Assembly: GCF_010993985.1 (NCBI RefSeq)
Contig: NZ_WINH01000003.1
Location: forward strand, 140,486 to 204,485
Direction: 5' to 3'
DNA length: 64,000 nucleotides
Source: Paraferrimonas sp. SM1919
GTDB taxonomy: Bacteria > Pseudomonadota > Gammaproteobacteria > Enterobacterales > Shewanellaceae
Under the pieces are notes generated by a model, which was given only the letters and a program-made list of their open reading frames with translations, did not search any database and had not been told where the DNA came from. Made by a program: the position numbers and the translations under genes. Shown here in pieces: positions 36,366 to 45,264 of the stretch (positions within the stretch are counted from its first letter, which is position 1; every line of letters starts with the position of its first letter).

Positions 36366-36393
36366 AAAAAGAGCCCATAAATTGGGCTCTTTT
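36366..36393. terminator. bidirectional rho-independent terminator
   Basis: Stem AAAAGAGCCCA / TGGGCTCTTTT with a 5-nt loop between the convergent lipoprotein and LytTR genes. Confidence 0.88.
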
Positions 36394-36404
36394 CAAACTA
36401 AAAC

Positions 36405-37133
36405 CTAGCTAAACATCTCTTTAATAATCGGCGCTTTGGCCCTGGCCACAGGTAAGTAATCCTCTACCTGCTCCAATTTCACCAGCATGTTTCTGCCCTC
36501 TTTCGATATTTGCATTATCTTATCAAGTTGCACTAAGTGACTTCTATGCACGCGCATAAAACCATGGCTTTCTAGTTGCGATTCAAAGTCATTTAAGCTT
36601 TCTTCGGTAATGATTGAATTCACCCCTATTTGCTCGAAACCAGCCTGGGTTAGATTGACCTTTTGATATCGCCCAAGTGATTCAATGTAAACGATATTTT
36701 TGACTTTCACTAAATGACGGTTTTTACCGTCATAAATACTGATTTTAGCATCATTTTCATCACTACTTTTCGGGGCTTGCTGACGAATTTTATCTAAACA
36801 CCTTGCCAAACGCTCAGGTCGAACCGGCTTCATTAAATAATCACTGGCCTTGGTATCAAAGGCATCAAGGGCATACTCGCTGTAGGCGGTAACAAACACT
36901 AATGAATAGTCCACATTAGCGGTCGCCTTGGCTATATCAAAGCCATTAAGCTCTGGCATTTCAATGTCTAAAAACACCACATCAGGTTTAAGGGAATAAA
37001 TAGCTTCAATGCCTCGTTTAGGGTCGCTAAAAGTTCCCACAATAGTAACTAGACTCTGTTGTTCTAGAGCATAAATTAAAGCTTTGCGAGCGGCTGCCTC
37101 ATCATCAATGACAATTACATTCAATGGCTTCAT
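36405..37133 (-). CDS. LytTR family response regulator
   Basis: 242 residues from ATG 37133, one base after the kinase stop. Receiver domain with Asp10-Asp11, phospho-acceptor Asp56 (VVFLDIEMP), Lys in LMKPV; then a LytTR DNA-binding domain (~140-240: KNIVYIESLGRYQKVNL, LESHGFMRVHRSHLVQLDKI). Receives phosphate from the kinase encoded just upstream and binds direct-repeat promoter sites. Targets unknown; the MDR-DUF2855-sulfatase operon starts 300 bp beyond the kinase gene. Confidence 0.92.
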   Translation of the reverse strand: MKPLNVIVIDDEAAARKALIYALEQQSLVTIVGTFSDPKRGIEAIYSLKPDVVFLDIEMPELNGFDIAKATANVDYSLVFVTAYSEYALDAFDTKASDYLMKPVRPERLARCLDKIRQQAPKSSDENDAKISIYDGKNRHLVKVKNIVYIESLGRYQKVNLTQAGFEQIGVNSIITEESLNDFESQLESHGFMRVHRSHLVQLDKIMQISKEGRNMLVKLEQVEDYLPVARAKAPIIKEMFS

Positions 37134-37134
37134 T

Positions 37135-38133
37135 TTATTTTTCTTTTGGTATAGTGATTTGAGCAACAACCGTTTTGTTCTGTTGCTCTATATGAAAAAC
37201 AGCATCTGGCATTAATAGGTGCAGAGTGTCATGAATATTTTGATGACCACTACCTGGTCTAAATTCTATTGACTCATCAAATGGCCAAGAATTACTAACA
37301 ATAATGGTTAATTGCTTGTCATCTAAAGTTGCTTCTACCCTAATAAATACAGACTGGCGGGTTTTACTCAACACATGCTTAATTGCGTTCTCAACAAGAG
37401 GTACAATCAACATGGGTGGAATTCTAACTTTCGACAGCGAGGCATCAACATCTATTTGATAACTTAAACGCTCTTCAAAGCGCACCTTCTGGATGGCGAG
37501 ATAGTGCATGATGAGTTGTAACTCATCCGTTAATTCAATCTGATTTTTTGAGGATATTTCTACTCCTTTTCTGAGTAAATCACTTAAGTCATACAGCACA
37601 CTTTGTGCAATATTTGGCCTCGAATGGATTTCACCGGCAATCAAATTTAAGGTGTTAAACAAGAAGTGTGGATTAGTCTGTAACCGCAAAAGGTTAAGCT
37701 CAGATTGCTTCAGGCTTAGCTCTAAGTTTAATGCCCGCTCCCGTGCCCGCCACAGATGCCTAAAAATGGTATAAATGGCGACCTGTAGCTGCAAGTTAAT
37801 AAAACCTAAAATTTGGAATCTAGGCATAGGATCAAACTGGGGCGGGAAAAAGCCTACCGCCACTTCGGCAGCCGCGACTCCTAACAAAAAATTTATGCCA
37901 AGGTTTAACGATAAGTTATTTTGCAATTGAGACTTAAATTTAAGCTCAATTAACTTACTCACTAAACCAAAAAACCAGCAAAAAGTAATAATTAAGCCGG
38001 CAAATGTCGGGAAAGACCCAAACCTTACTTCTATAACATCTAGATATATCAGCACCATTAAAAAGAAGCCGATATTGATCAGAGGCCAACCTAAAAATAC
38101 AAACCAATCTAAGCGGGTGACTTTATTATTCAC
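37135..38133 (-). CDS. LytS/YehU-type sensor histidine kinase
   Basis: 332 residues with four N-terminal TM helices (~12-32, 42-62, 77-97, 108-125) and no periplasmic domain, so sensing is probably in the membrane. His_kinase domain with phospho-acceptor His156 in QTNPHFLFNTLN, N-box IPPMLIVPLVENAIKHVL, and a degenerate HATPase G-box (GSGHQNIHDTL). Partner of the LytTR regulator. Signal unknown. Confidence 0.92.
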   Translation of the reverse strand: MNNKVTRLDWFVFLGWPLINIGFFLMVLIYLDVIEVRFGSFPTFAGLIITFCWFFGLVSKLIELKFKSQLQNNLSLNLGINFLLGVAAAEVAVGFFPPQFDPMPRFQILGFINLQLQVAIYTIFRHLWRARERALNLELSLKQSELNLLRLQTNPHFLFNTLNLIAGEIHSRPNIAQSVLYDLSDLLRKGVEISSKNQIELTDELQLIMHYLAIQKVRFEERLSYQIDVDASLSKVRIPPMLIVPLVENAIKHVLSKTRQSVFIRVEATLDDKQLTIIVSNSWPFDESIEFRPGSGHQNIHDTLHLLMPDAVFHIEQQNKTVVAQITIPKEK

Positions 38134-38264
38134 ACTTTGTCCCGTTCATTCTACAAACCACCTATTATACCCAAGCTCGTGATTGCTTATGCACCATTCA
38201 TACTAGGATTTGAACCATTGATAACAGATGAATTTTGTTTAGTTGTTGCACACAAAAAAATATT

Positions 38265-38284
38265 ATGACACAGTAAATGACACA
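38265..38284 (+). repeat. direct repeat ATGACACA in divergent promoter region
   Basis: Two copies of ATGACACA at 38265-38272 and 38277-38284, 12 bp apart, in the 302-bp gap between the LytS kinase and the six-gene operon. The AATGACA half-site also occurs in the palindrome at 8616-8639. May be a regulator site; unproven. Nothing else found in 38134-38435. Confidence 0.3.
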
Positions 38285-38435
38285 AGTTTTTTAGCTGGGG
38301 CGAAATACCATACCCAGACAACCACAGCTCTGCATTTACGCTGTGTTTGCCGGCCCGGCGCATTTTTAAATTAAACAGTCGCTAAGCCTTATTAAAAACT
38401 CACAGCTTGCTGACAAAATGACAAGGACAGTTGCT

Positions 38436-39425
38436 ATGGTGACCCAAATTCGTACTACCGCTTTTTTCGATGGTACGACTGATAAAGTTTTTAAACTTAC
38501 CCATGATACCCCTAAACCTCTGCAAAGCGGAGAGGTGTTAGTTCGAACTGACTGGATATCCATTGACCCAGGAATGCGCGGCTGGATCACCAATAAGCGT
38601 AGTTATATGCCTCCAGTGCAACCCGGTGAAGTGATGCGCTGCTTTGGTATTGCCGAGGTACTCGAATCTAAATCGGATAAATTTAAAGCCGGTCAATTTG
38701 TGACGGGCTTTATGGGGGTGCAAACCCAAGGTGTCGTCAGTGACGCCCTTTTACGTCCAGTAGATTTATCCCTTGCCAGCCCCCAAGATTATTTAAGCGG
38801 CCTAGGGATGACCGGCTTTACCGGTTATTTTGGCATGAGCGATATTGGTCAGCCCAAAGCGGAGGAAACCGTGGTGGTATCCGCCGCCAGTGGCGCGGTT
38901 GGTTCCATTGCGGCACAGGTGGCGAAACTTGCCGGTGCCAGAGTGATTGGCATTGCGGGCGGCCCACAAAAATGCCAATACCTATTAGACACGTTAAAAC
39001 TCGATGGCGTGATTGATTATAAAAATGACGACATCAAAAGCGCCCTAAAACAGCACTGCCCCAAGGGCATTGATGTTTATTTTGATAATGTCGGCGGTGA
39101 CATTCTCGAACAAGTGATTGCGCGAATGCGTTACCAAGGCCGCATTGTTGTGTGTGGCTCCATTTCCCAATATAGCGACTTTGCCAATGCCAAAGGACCA
39201 AACAACTTTATCGCAGTGATCACACAAAGCCTTAAAATCCAAGGCTTTACCATGAAAGATTACATGCACCGCATTCCTGAGGCATTTAACTATTTACTTA
39301 AAGCGAAACACAGCGGCGAAATGATTTTTAGGGAACACATTTTACAGGGTATAGAAAGCTTTGAAGAGGGTTTAGCCATGATTTATAGCGGTAAAAACCA
39401 TGGCAAGCTACTGATAAAATTATAA
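38436..39425 (+). CDS. NADP-dependent MDR oxidoreductase (CurA/PTGR1-like)
   Basis: 329 residues from ATG 38436, which has AAGGA upstream (ATG 38418 is in frame but lacks one). Zinc-free MDR of the leukotriene-B4-dehydrogenase/curcumin reductase group: DPGMRGWI near the N-terminus, GMTGFTGYFGMSDIG, Rossmann segment SAASGAVGSIAAQVAKLAG, GIAGGPQKC, then DVYFDNVGG. Such enzymes reduce C=C bonds of enals or enones with NADPH. First gene of a packed six-gene operon. Substrate unknown. Confidence 0.88.
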   Translation: MVTQIRTTAFFDGTTDKVFKLTHDTPKPLQSGEVLVRTDWISIDPGMRGWITNKRSYMPPVQPGEVMRCFGIAEVLESKSDKFKAGQFVTGFMGVQTQGVVSDALLRPVDLSLASPQDYLSGLGMTGFTGYFGMSDIGQPKAEETVVVSAASGAVGSIAAQVAKLAGARVIGIAGGPQKCQYLLDTLKLDGVIDYKNDDIKSALKQHCPKGIDVYFDNVGGDILEQVIARMRYQGRIVVCGSISQYSDFANAKGPNNFIAVITQSLKIQGFTMKDYMHRIPEAFNYLLKAKHSGEMIFREHILQGIESFEEGLAMIYSGKNHGKLLIKL

Positions 39426-39434
39426 GGAAACCCC

Positions 39435-40529
39435 ATGCAGCAAACGGAAATTTGGACAAATAAACAAGACTTTAGCAATACTAAGGTGGTGACATCTGAA
39501 CTCAGCGAGCTCACAGATGGGCAAATACGAGTCGCCATTGATAAATTCGCCCTTACTGCCAACAACGTCAGTTATGCCGTCTCTGGCAATATGATTGGTT
39601 ATTGGGACTACTTTCCAACCGGTGATAGCGATTGGGGCAAAGTCACCGTTTGGGGCATGGCGGATGTGATTGAATCTAAACACCCAGATATTCAAGTGAG
39701 CGAACGCATTAATGGCTTCTTCCCTATGGCCAGTCACCTAGTATTATCACCTGGTAAAAACAAAGCCAATTACTTTGTGGATGCCAGCGAGCATAGGCAG
39801 TCTTTACCGCCCTTTTATAATCAATATAACCGTTGCCAAGGTGAGCCTGAAATCATGGCTCAACTTGAAAACGAGCGCTGTATTTTATTCCCGCTTTATT
39901 TTACTGGTTTTATTATTAGCGACTTTTTGCAGCAAAATGAGTGGTTTAACGCCGAGCAAATTATTATCAGCAGCGCCTCTTCCAAAACTGGCTATGCCCT
40001 TGCGGCTTTCTTAAAGCAAATGGGCTATCAGGGCCGAGTCATAGGCCTGACCTCTAACGACAATACCCAGTTTGTGGAGAGCCTAGGTTTTATTGACCAA
40101 ACCATTACCTATGACAACATTCAACAAATTACCCAGCAAGCAAGCGTCTATGTGGATATGTCGGGTAATGCCCGGTTACAAAAGTCATTACATCAACACC
40201 TTGGCGATCATATGAAAAGCAGTCAAATGGTGGGGGCAACCCATTGGCAAAGTGGCGCTAAAGCCCAAGCATTACCAGGGGCTAAGCCTGAATTTTTCTT
40301 TACCCCTAAGCATATGGCTAAACGCATTAGTGATTGGGGCCCGAAAGCGTTTAATCAAAAAATCTTCACTGCTGGGGCAGGTTTAGCTATGCAATTAAGA
40401 GGCTTAATTGATTATGAGTATCACCAAGGCACTGCCGAGGTTGAGGCCATCTGGCAAGCGCTACTAAACAACCAAGTATCAGGCAAGCGTGGCATTATGG
40501 TGTCACTGTTCGATAAGGAAGCCAACTAA
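39435..40529 (+). CDS. DUF2855 family protein
   Basis: 364 residues with the DUF2855 pattern: TSELSELTDGQIRVAIDKFALTANNVSYAVSG near the N-terminus, WGMADVIES, then LYFTGFIISDFL and SSASSKTGYALAAFLKQMG in the nucleotide-binding-like half, and VDMSGNARLQ. The order of these elements parallels MDR enzymes (GroES-like half then Rossmann half), so a distant MDR-like reductase fold is likely, but no activity is established for the family. 9 bp after the MDR gene; substrate shared with operon partners is an inference. Confidence 0.85.
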   Translation: MQQTEIWTNKQDFSNTKVVTSELSELTDGQIRVAIDKFALTANNVSYAVSGNMIGYWDYFPTGDSDWGKVTVWGMADVIESKHPDIQVSERINGFFPMASHLVLSPGKNKANYFVDASEHRQSLPPFYNQYNRCQGEPEIMAQLENERCILFPLYFTGFIISDFLQQNEWFNAEQIIISSASSKTGYALAAFLKQMGYQGRVIGLTSNDNTQFVESLGFIDQTITYDNIQQITQQASVYVDMSGNARLQKSLHQHLGDHMKSSQMVGATHWQSGAKAQALPGAKPEFFFTPKHMAKRISDWGPKAFNQKIFTAGAGLAMQLRGLIDYEYHQGTAEVEAIWQALLNNQVSGKRGIMVSLFDKEAN

Positions 40530-40530
40530 C

Positions 40531-40989
40531 ATGAACATGGCGTTATTATTTCCCAAAATCATCGACAATCAATACCGAGGCCATAAGTTGGCACTTTGGT
40601 TGTTTTGTCTGCTTACTGTGGTCTTTATTGGCCGCGCATTAATCCATGCCCTTGCCCCAGATGGTGGGGCCCAGTCAATTGCGACTATTCCCTTAGACAG
40701 CTTTAGTCACGATGGAGCCAATGCTGTCATTGGTATATTTGCCCTATGGGGTTTTGTGCAACTGGTTACCGCTATCTTGCATGTAATCGCCATTATTAAG
40801 TACCGCGCCATGATTCCGCTGCTTATTTTACTTACTTTAGTGGGGCAGCTATTTCGATTATTTAGCATGAGCAATAAACCCATCCCTGTTGAGGGCACAG
40901 CTCCTGCTGGCGCCACCGCTTGGCCATTGTTTATCATACTTTGCATTATGCTGCTGCTGTCATTGACTCCCCGAAAGGAGTTCAAATAA
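40531..40989 (+). CDS. small four-TM membrane protein (paralogue of 34774-35226)
   Basis: 152 residues from ATG 40531 (AAGGAA upstream; longer frame runs into the DUF2855 gene). Four predicted TM helices and the loop PDGGAQSIATIPLDSFS shared with the 34774 protein; also shares KPIP...APAGA. No family recognised. Stop and next start overlap as TAATG. Location in a catabolic operon suggests a transport or membrane-anchoring accessory role (inference). Confidence 0.75.
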   Translation: MNMALLFPKIIDNQYRGHKLALWLFCLLTVVFIGRALIHALAPDGGAQSIATIPLDSFSHDGANAVIGIFALWGFVQLVTAILHVIAIIKYRAMIPLLILLTLVGQLFRLFSMSNKPIPVEGTAPAGATAWPLFIILCIMLLLSLTPRKEFK

Positions 40990-41894
40990 TGGTCATGAAC
41001 ATACTGCGCACTCCCGATGAGTGCTTTCAAAATCTTGCCGATTACGACTTCGAGCCTAGCTACACCACCATTAACGACGATGACGGTACCCCAATTCGTA
41101 TTCACAGTATTGATATTGGCCCTAAAGATGCTAAACCCATTTTATTAATGCATGGCAATCCGACTTGGTCCTATATTTATCGTCATGTAATCAACGCATT
41201 AAAAGATTCAGGTCGACGCATTATTGCGGTAGATTTGGTTGGCTGCGGCCGCTCTGATAAGCCGGCGAAGCGTAACTACTATACCCTAGCCCGCCACCAT
41301 CAATGGCTATCCAAATGGCTGATAGCCAACGACCTTAATGACATCACCTTAGTCTGCCAGGACTGGGGCGGCACCCTAGGGTTAAAACTGGTGGCAGACT
41401 TCCCAGAACGCTTTGAAAAAGTGTTTGCCACTAACACCGGACTGCCTATTGGCAAAGGCAACAAATGGTTGATTTGGTGGCTACGAATTATGCGCTTTAT
41501 GCCAAGCTTCCCTTGGACTTTAGGGCTGAAAAGGGCCATGGTCTCTAAGGGGTTATCTAAGGCAGAATTCGCCGCCATTAAAGCCCCCTTTCCGTCCATA
41601 AAATACCAAGCAGGAATATTAGCTTTTCCGCAATTGATTGCCATTAGCCCGGATAACCCTGGCACCGCCGCCAATAAAGCCGCCTGGGCAAAGCTGGCTG
41701 ACTTTGATAAACCTTTTGTGACTGTTTTTGGCACCCATGATCCTGTCACTCGAGGAATGTCTCAAGTACTGCAAAAACATATTCCAGGTTGTCGTGGTCA
41801 AGCCCATAGCAAACTCATAGGGGTAGGACATTTCTCACCTGAAGAAGCACCGCATGAATTGGCCGTTCAAATTAAAAAGTTTCTCACTGTATAG
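40989..41894 (+). CDS. haloalkane dehalogenase-like alpha/beta hydrolase (HLD-I type)
   Basis: 301 residues from ATG 40989 (overlaps preceding stop). Haloalkane dehalogenase hallmarks: oxyanion segment MHGNPTWSY (54-62), nucleophile Asp125 in CQDWGG with halide-binding Trp126, acid Asp251 (GTHDPV), His281 (GVGHFSPEEAP). The N-terminal MNILRTPDECFQNL and Asp125 numbering fit subfamily I (DhlA Asp124). The cap domain (~155-225) is divergent and its second halide-stabilising residue is unclear, so a true dehalogenase activity is likely but not certain; epoxide or ester hydrolysis is the alternative. Confidence 0.85.
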   Translation: MVMNILRTPDECFQNLADYDFEPSYTTINDDDGTPIRIHSIDIGPKDAKPILLMHGNPTWSYIYRHVINALKDSGRRIIAVDLVGCGRSDKPAKRNYYTLARHHQWLSKWLIANDLNDITLVCQDWGGTLGLKLVADFPERFEKVFATNTGLPIGKGNKWLIWWLRIMRFMPSFPWTLGLKRAMVSKGLSKAEFAAIKAPFPSIKYQAGILAFPQLIAISPDNPGTAANKAAWAKLADFDKPFVTVFGTHDPVTRGMSQVLQKHIPGCRGQAHSKLIGVGHFSPEEAPHELAVQIKKFLTV

Positions 41895-41919
41895 AAAGCA
41901 ACATTATTAGGGAATAACT

Positions 41920-43560
41920 ATGTGGAAAAAGATACTCTTTGTATTTGTTGGTTTTATTGTGATTGCCTCTACCCTAGTATGGTTTAATCGCATCGAAATC
42001 TTATTACACCTTGCCACTGAAAGAAGCCAGCAAAGACAAATTGCTGGCAACCAAGATATTCGCTGGCAAAGTGGCGATGCGATCCAGTCAGACCAGCCTA
42101 ACATCGTCATGATTGTGATGGATGATATGGGTATTAATGACGTGTCCACCTATGGCGGCGGCATGATCCCAACCCCTAACATTGACAAACTTGCTGCCCA
42201 GGGCGCCATCTTTACTAATGGTTATTCTGCCCACGCAAACTGTGCTCCGGCACGGGCAGCGATGATGACCGGGCGAGATTCCACCCGTACCGGTTATGAT
42301 GTCACCCCTACCCCAAAAAATATGGGCCGAATGATTGTCACTATTGCTAATTCTGACCTGCGGGATAGACCTAAAGCTATTTATTACCCTGAAGCTGATA
42401 AAGCCAACCCAGACTTCGAAAATCGTGGTTTACCCGGTCAAGAGCTGACCATCGCAGAAGTTTTGAAAAAAGCTGGCTACCGTACTTTACATATAGGTAA
42501 ATGGCACCTTGGCCGCAACCAAACCATGAACCCCAATGCTCAGGGTTTTGACGAGAGCCTAATGATGGGTTCAGGGCTATACCTGCCTATCGAACATCCT
42601 GAAGCGGTAAATGGGTTTGTTGATAGCTCAGCCATTGACCGATTTTTATGGGCGGGCATGAATTATGCCGTGGTTTGGAATAACGGCCCCTGGTTTGAAC
42701 CAAAAGGTTATTTAACCGACTACTTTTCCAATCAAGCTGAGCGTGCGATTGAAGCCAACAGCAATCGCCCTTTCTTTTTGTATTTAGCCCATTGGGGACC
42801 GCATAATCCTATTCAAGCAACACGCAGTGATTATCAAGCCGTAGGGGATATTACCCCACACCATAAACGGGTTTATGCTGCCATGCTGTATTCTTTGGAT
42901 CGCTCGGTCGGCAACATTATGGCCAAACTCGAACAACAGGGCTTGAGTGAAAACACTATAGTGGTGCTCACCAGTGATAACGGCGGTGCTGATTATGTCG
43001 CCATTGACGATCTGAATAAGCCCTACCGCGGGTGGAAGAACACCTTCTTTGAGGGGGGCATTCGCGTGCCATACACGATTAGGTGGCCGGGTAAAATTGC
43101 CCCAGGTACCACCATTGATGAGCCGGTTATCCATTATGATTTAATGCCGACTCTGGCAGCCGCAGCTGGCGTCGATTTACCAAGTGACAGAGACTATGAC
43201 GGTGTCGATCTTGCCCCACTTTGGTCACAAGATGACAAGGCCTTTACCCGTAACAATGATGCCATGTTTTGGTCGACAGGCAGCTACCGTGCGGTACAAC
43301 AGTCAGGCTGGAAACTCCAGCTTAACCCAGCATCTGGGCAGGAATTTCTCTACAACCTCAATGTCGACCCAACAGAAAAAAACAATTTAATCGCCACAGA
43401 AACCGACAAACTGGCCAGCCTAAGAAGCTTGATTGATGAACATTTTGCCAATGCAGTGGAACCCGTTGCCCAGTCTATTTTATTGGCCCCTGTTTCTATT
43501 GATAAAAGTGGCGAGAAATGGTTTGAACAAGACGACGAATACATTATGTGGAATAACTAG
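41920..43560 (+). CDS. membrane-anchored sulfatase
   Basis: 546 residues. An N-terminal TM helix (~4-22, ILFVFVGFIVIASTLVWF) without clear cleavage site anchors the enzyme facing the periplasm. Metal ligands Asp68-Asp69 (VMDDMGINDVSTYG), nucleophile Cys108 in CAPAR (to be formylglycine), substrate-binding HIGKWHLG, and SDNGGAD metal loop. Similar in class to, but not closely like, the sulfatase at 9456-11225 (opposite-end membrane anchor). Second-last gene of the six-gene operon. Substrate unknown. Confidence 0.9.
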   Translation: MWKKILFVFVGFIVIASTLVWFNRIEILLHLATERSQQRQIAGNQDIRWQSGDAIQSDQPNIVMIVMDDMGINDVSTYGGGMIPTPNIDKLAAQGAIFTNGYSAHANCAPARAAMMTGRDSTRTGYDVTPTPKNMGRMIVTIANSDLRDRPKAIYYPEADKANPDFENRGLPGQELTIAEVLKKAGYRTLHIGKWHLGRNQTMNPNAQGFDESLMMGSGLYLPIEHPEAVNGFVDSSAIDRFLWAGMNYAVVWNNGPWFEPKGYLTDYFSNQAERAIEANSNRPFFLYLAHWGPHNPIQATRSDYQAVGDITPHHKRVYAAMLYSLDRSVGNIMAKLEQQGLSENTIVVLTSDNGGADYVAIDDLNKPYRGWKNTFFEGGIRVPYTIRWPGKIAPGTTIDEPVIHYDLMPTLAAAAGVDLPSDRDYDGVDLAPLWSQDDKAFTRNNDAMFWSTGSYRAVQQSGWKLQLNPASGQEFLYNLNVDPTEKNNLIATETDKLASLRSLIDEHFANAVEPVAQSILLAPVSIDKSGEKWFEQDDEYIMWNN

Positions 43561-43572
43561 GAATACATCACA

Positions 43573-44796
43573 ATGGATAAAAAATACGACATCGTCATTT
43601 ACGGTGCCACCAGCTTTGTAGGTGACATTATCACCGGTTACTTAATGGAGCGCTACCGCGACCAGAGTGAATTTACTTTTGCCCTCGCGGCCAGAAATGA
43701 AGCTAAATTACTTGAGCTAAAACAGAAACATAAAGCCCAAGATGTTGATCATATGGTGGCAGACAGCTTTGATGAACAAGCCCTTACCCAAATGGCTAAC
43801 TCTGCCAAGGTGATTTTATCAACTGTTGGCCCTTATGCCCTGTACGGTGAAACCTTAGTTAAGGTTTGCGCCTATACCGGCACAGATTACTGCGATCTTA
43901 CCGGTGAAAGCCACTGGTATAAGGCCATGCTAGATAAATACCATGATAAAGCCGTCGAGACCGGTGCCCGCATAGTACCAAGCAGTGGCTTTGATTCTAT
44001 CCCTTCGGATTTAGGGACCTACTTTGTCCAGCAACAGGCCAAGTCTCAATACGGTGAACCCTGTAAAGAAGTGAAAAACGTGGTCGCCAAAATTAAGGGT
44101 GGCGCCAGTGGTGGTACTATTGCCAGTGCCTTTAATATTGCCAAAGAGGCCGCTAAAGACAAATCCATTCGCAAAGTACTGTTAAACCCTTTTAGTTTCT
44201 GTCCAAAAAATCATGGATTTAGCGCTAAACAAGATTCTGTCAGCAAAGCCAAGTACGACAAAGACTTTAATGCCTACCTTGGCCCATTTGTGATGGCCTT
44301 AGCTAATACTAAAGTGGTGCATCGCTCTAACGCATTACTTAACAACGCCTACGGAGATGATTTCAAATACTTAGAAGCCTCAAAAATGGGCAAGGGTGAA
44401 AAAGCAAAAAAAGCCGCCAATAAAATGGGCTTTGGGTTGAAGTGGTTTATGATTTTAGCGGCTGTCGCTCCCACAAGGTGGCTCCTTAAAAAGTTTCTTC
44501 CTAAACCAGGTCAAGGGCCCACAGCTGAACAACAACATAAAGGCATGTTCGAAATGCATTTGCTCGGTAAAACCCAATCAGGAAATATTATCGAAGCTCA
44601 AGTCTGTGGCGATAAAGATCCCGGCTACGGCAGCACCTCTAGGATGATCCTTGAATCCGCTATTTGTCTGCTGCACACCTCGCCAGAAACAAAAGGCGGA
44701 TTCTGGACACCAGCAGCCTTATACGGTAACACACTGCTACAAAGGTTAGAAAAAAATGCCGGTTTAAGTTTTAAACTTATCAATTCAACGAAATAA
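43573..44796 (+). CDS. saccharopine dehydrogenase-like / trans-acting enoyl reductase family protein
   Basis: 407 residues. N-terminal Rossmann fold YDIVIYGATSFVGDIITGYL (3-22) with NADP-type loop AARNEAKL, then YALYGETLVKVCAYTGTDYCDLTGE and PSSGFDSIPSDLG, characteristic of saccharopine-dehydrogenase-like reductases that in other bacteria reduce enoyl groups of polyketide lipids. A basic insertion (KMGKGEKAKKAANKMG) and hydrophobic FMILAAVAPTRWLLKKFL (~295-312) suggest membrane association. Last gene of the operon; terminator hairpin follows. Exact role unknown. Confidence 0.82.
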   Translation: MDKKYDIVIYGATSFVGDIITGYLMERYRDQSEFTFALAARNEAKLLELKQKHKAQDVDHMVADSFDEQALTQMANSAKVILSTVGPYALYGETLVKVCAYTGTDYCDLTGESHWYKAMLDKYHDKAVETGARIVPSSGFDSIPSDLGTYFVQQQAKSQYGEPCKEVKNVVAKIKGGASGGTIASAFNIAKEAAKDKSIRKVLLNPFSFCPKNHGFSAKQDSVSKAKYDKDFNAYLGPFVMALANTKVVHRSNALLNNAYGDDFKYLEASKMGKGEKAKKAANKMGFGLKWFMILAAVAPTRWLLKKFLPKPGQGPTAEQQHKGMFEMHLLGKTQSGNIIEAQVCGDKDPGYGSTSRMILESAICLLHTSPETKGGFWTPAALYGNTLLQRLEKNAGLSFKLINSTK

Positions 44797-44820
44797 GCCA
44801 TACCATCAAAGTTAATAGCA

Positions 44821-44849
44821 AAAAAACCGCTCACTTGAGCGGGCTTTAA
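44821..44849. terminator. terminator hairpin, duplicated copy
   Basis: Stem CCGCTCA / TGAGCGG preceded by A6 and followed by GCTTTAAT. Serves the six-gene operon on + and appears to be a diverged copy of the tRNA-Ser terminator at 44916-44945. Confidence 0.7.
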
Positions 44850-44851
44850 TG

Positions 44852-44907
44852 TGGCAAAGTGATAGGAATTTGAACCCTCAAGATAAAGAGCTGCTATTAA
44901 CCTGAGC
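44852..44907 (-). pseudogene. decayed 3' half of tRNA-Ser (tandem duplicate)
   Basis: Aligned to the intact tRNA 100 bp to the right: shared TGGC at the CCA end, GATAGG.ATTTGAACCCT (T arm) and CTATTAACCT (variable arm region), but acceptor-stem pairing is lost and the 5' half is missing. A non-functional relic. Confidence 0.7.
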
Positions 44908-44915
44908 TTAATACG

Positions 44916-44945
44916 AAAAAACCCGCTAACAAGTAGCGGGTTTTT
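44916..44945 (-). terminator. rho-independent terminator of tRNA-Ser
   Basis: Stem CCCGCTA / TAGCGGG flanked by A6 and T5; directly downstream (on -) of the tRNA. Confidence 0.88.
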
Positions 44946-44951
44946 CTTATG

Positions 44952-45042
44952 TGGCGGAGAGATAGGGATTTGAACCCTAGATAGGCTATTAACCTATGCC
45001 GGTTTTCAAGACCGGTGCTTTCAACCACTCAGCCATCTCTCC
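44952..45042 (-). tRNA. tRNA-Ser (anticodon UGA)
   Basis: 91 nt including encoded CCA (44952-44954). Acceptor stem GGAGAGA/TCTCTCC with discriminator G, D arm TGGCTGAGTGG, anticodon loop TCTTGAAAA (TGA), long variable arm typical of serine tRNA, T loop GTTCAAATC. Decodes UCN serine codons, mainly UCA/UCG. Divergent from yccA with ~220 bp of A/T-rich promoter sequence between. Confidence 0.96.
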
Positions 45043-45264
45043 GAAGCGGGATGAATAATAGTGGCATCCTAAGAATGAGTAAAGTGTTTCTTATAAAAAA
45101 ACTGATCAACTGCATGGTTTTTAAACGTATTGTTTAAAAATAAATAAAAAATAATGATTTTTATACAAAAATACACTTGAACAAAACGTCCATTGTAGAC
45201 AGAATGAACTTTAAAGGAAGTTTTCAATCTAACCGGTATAATCGTTACTTCATAAGGAATGAAT

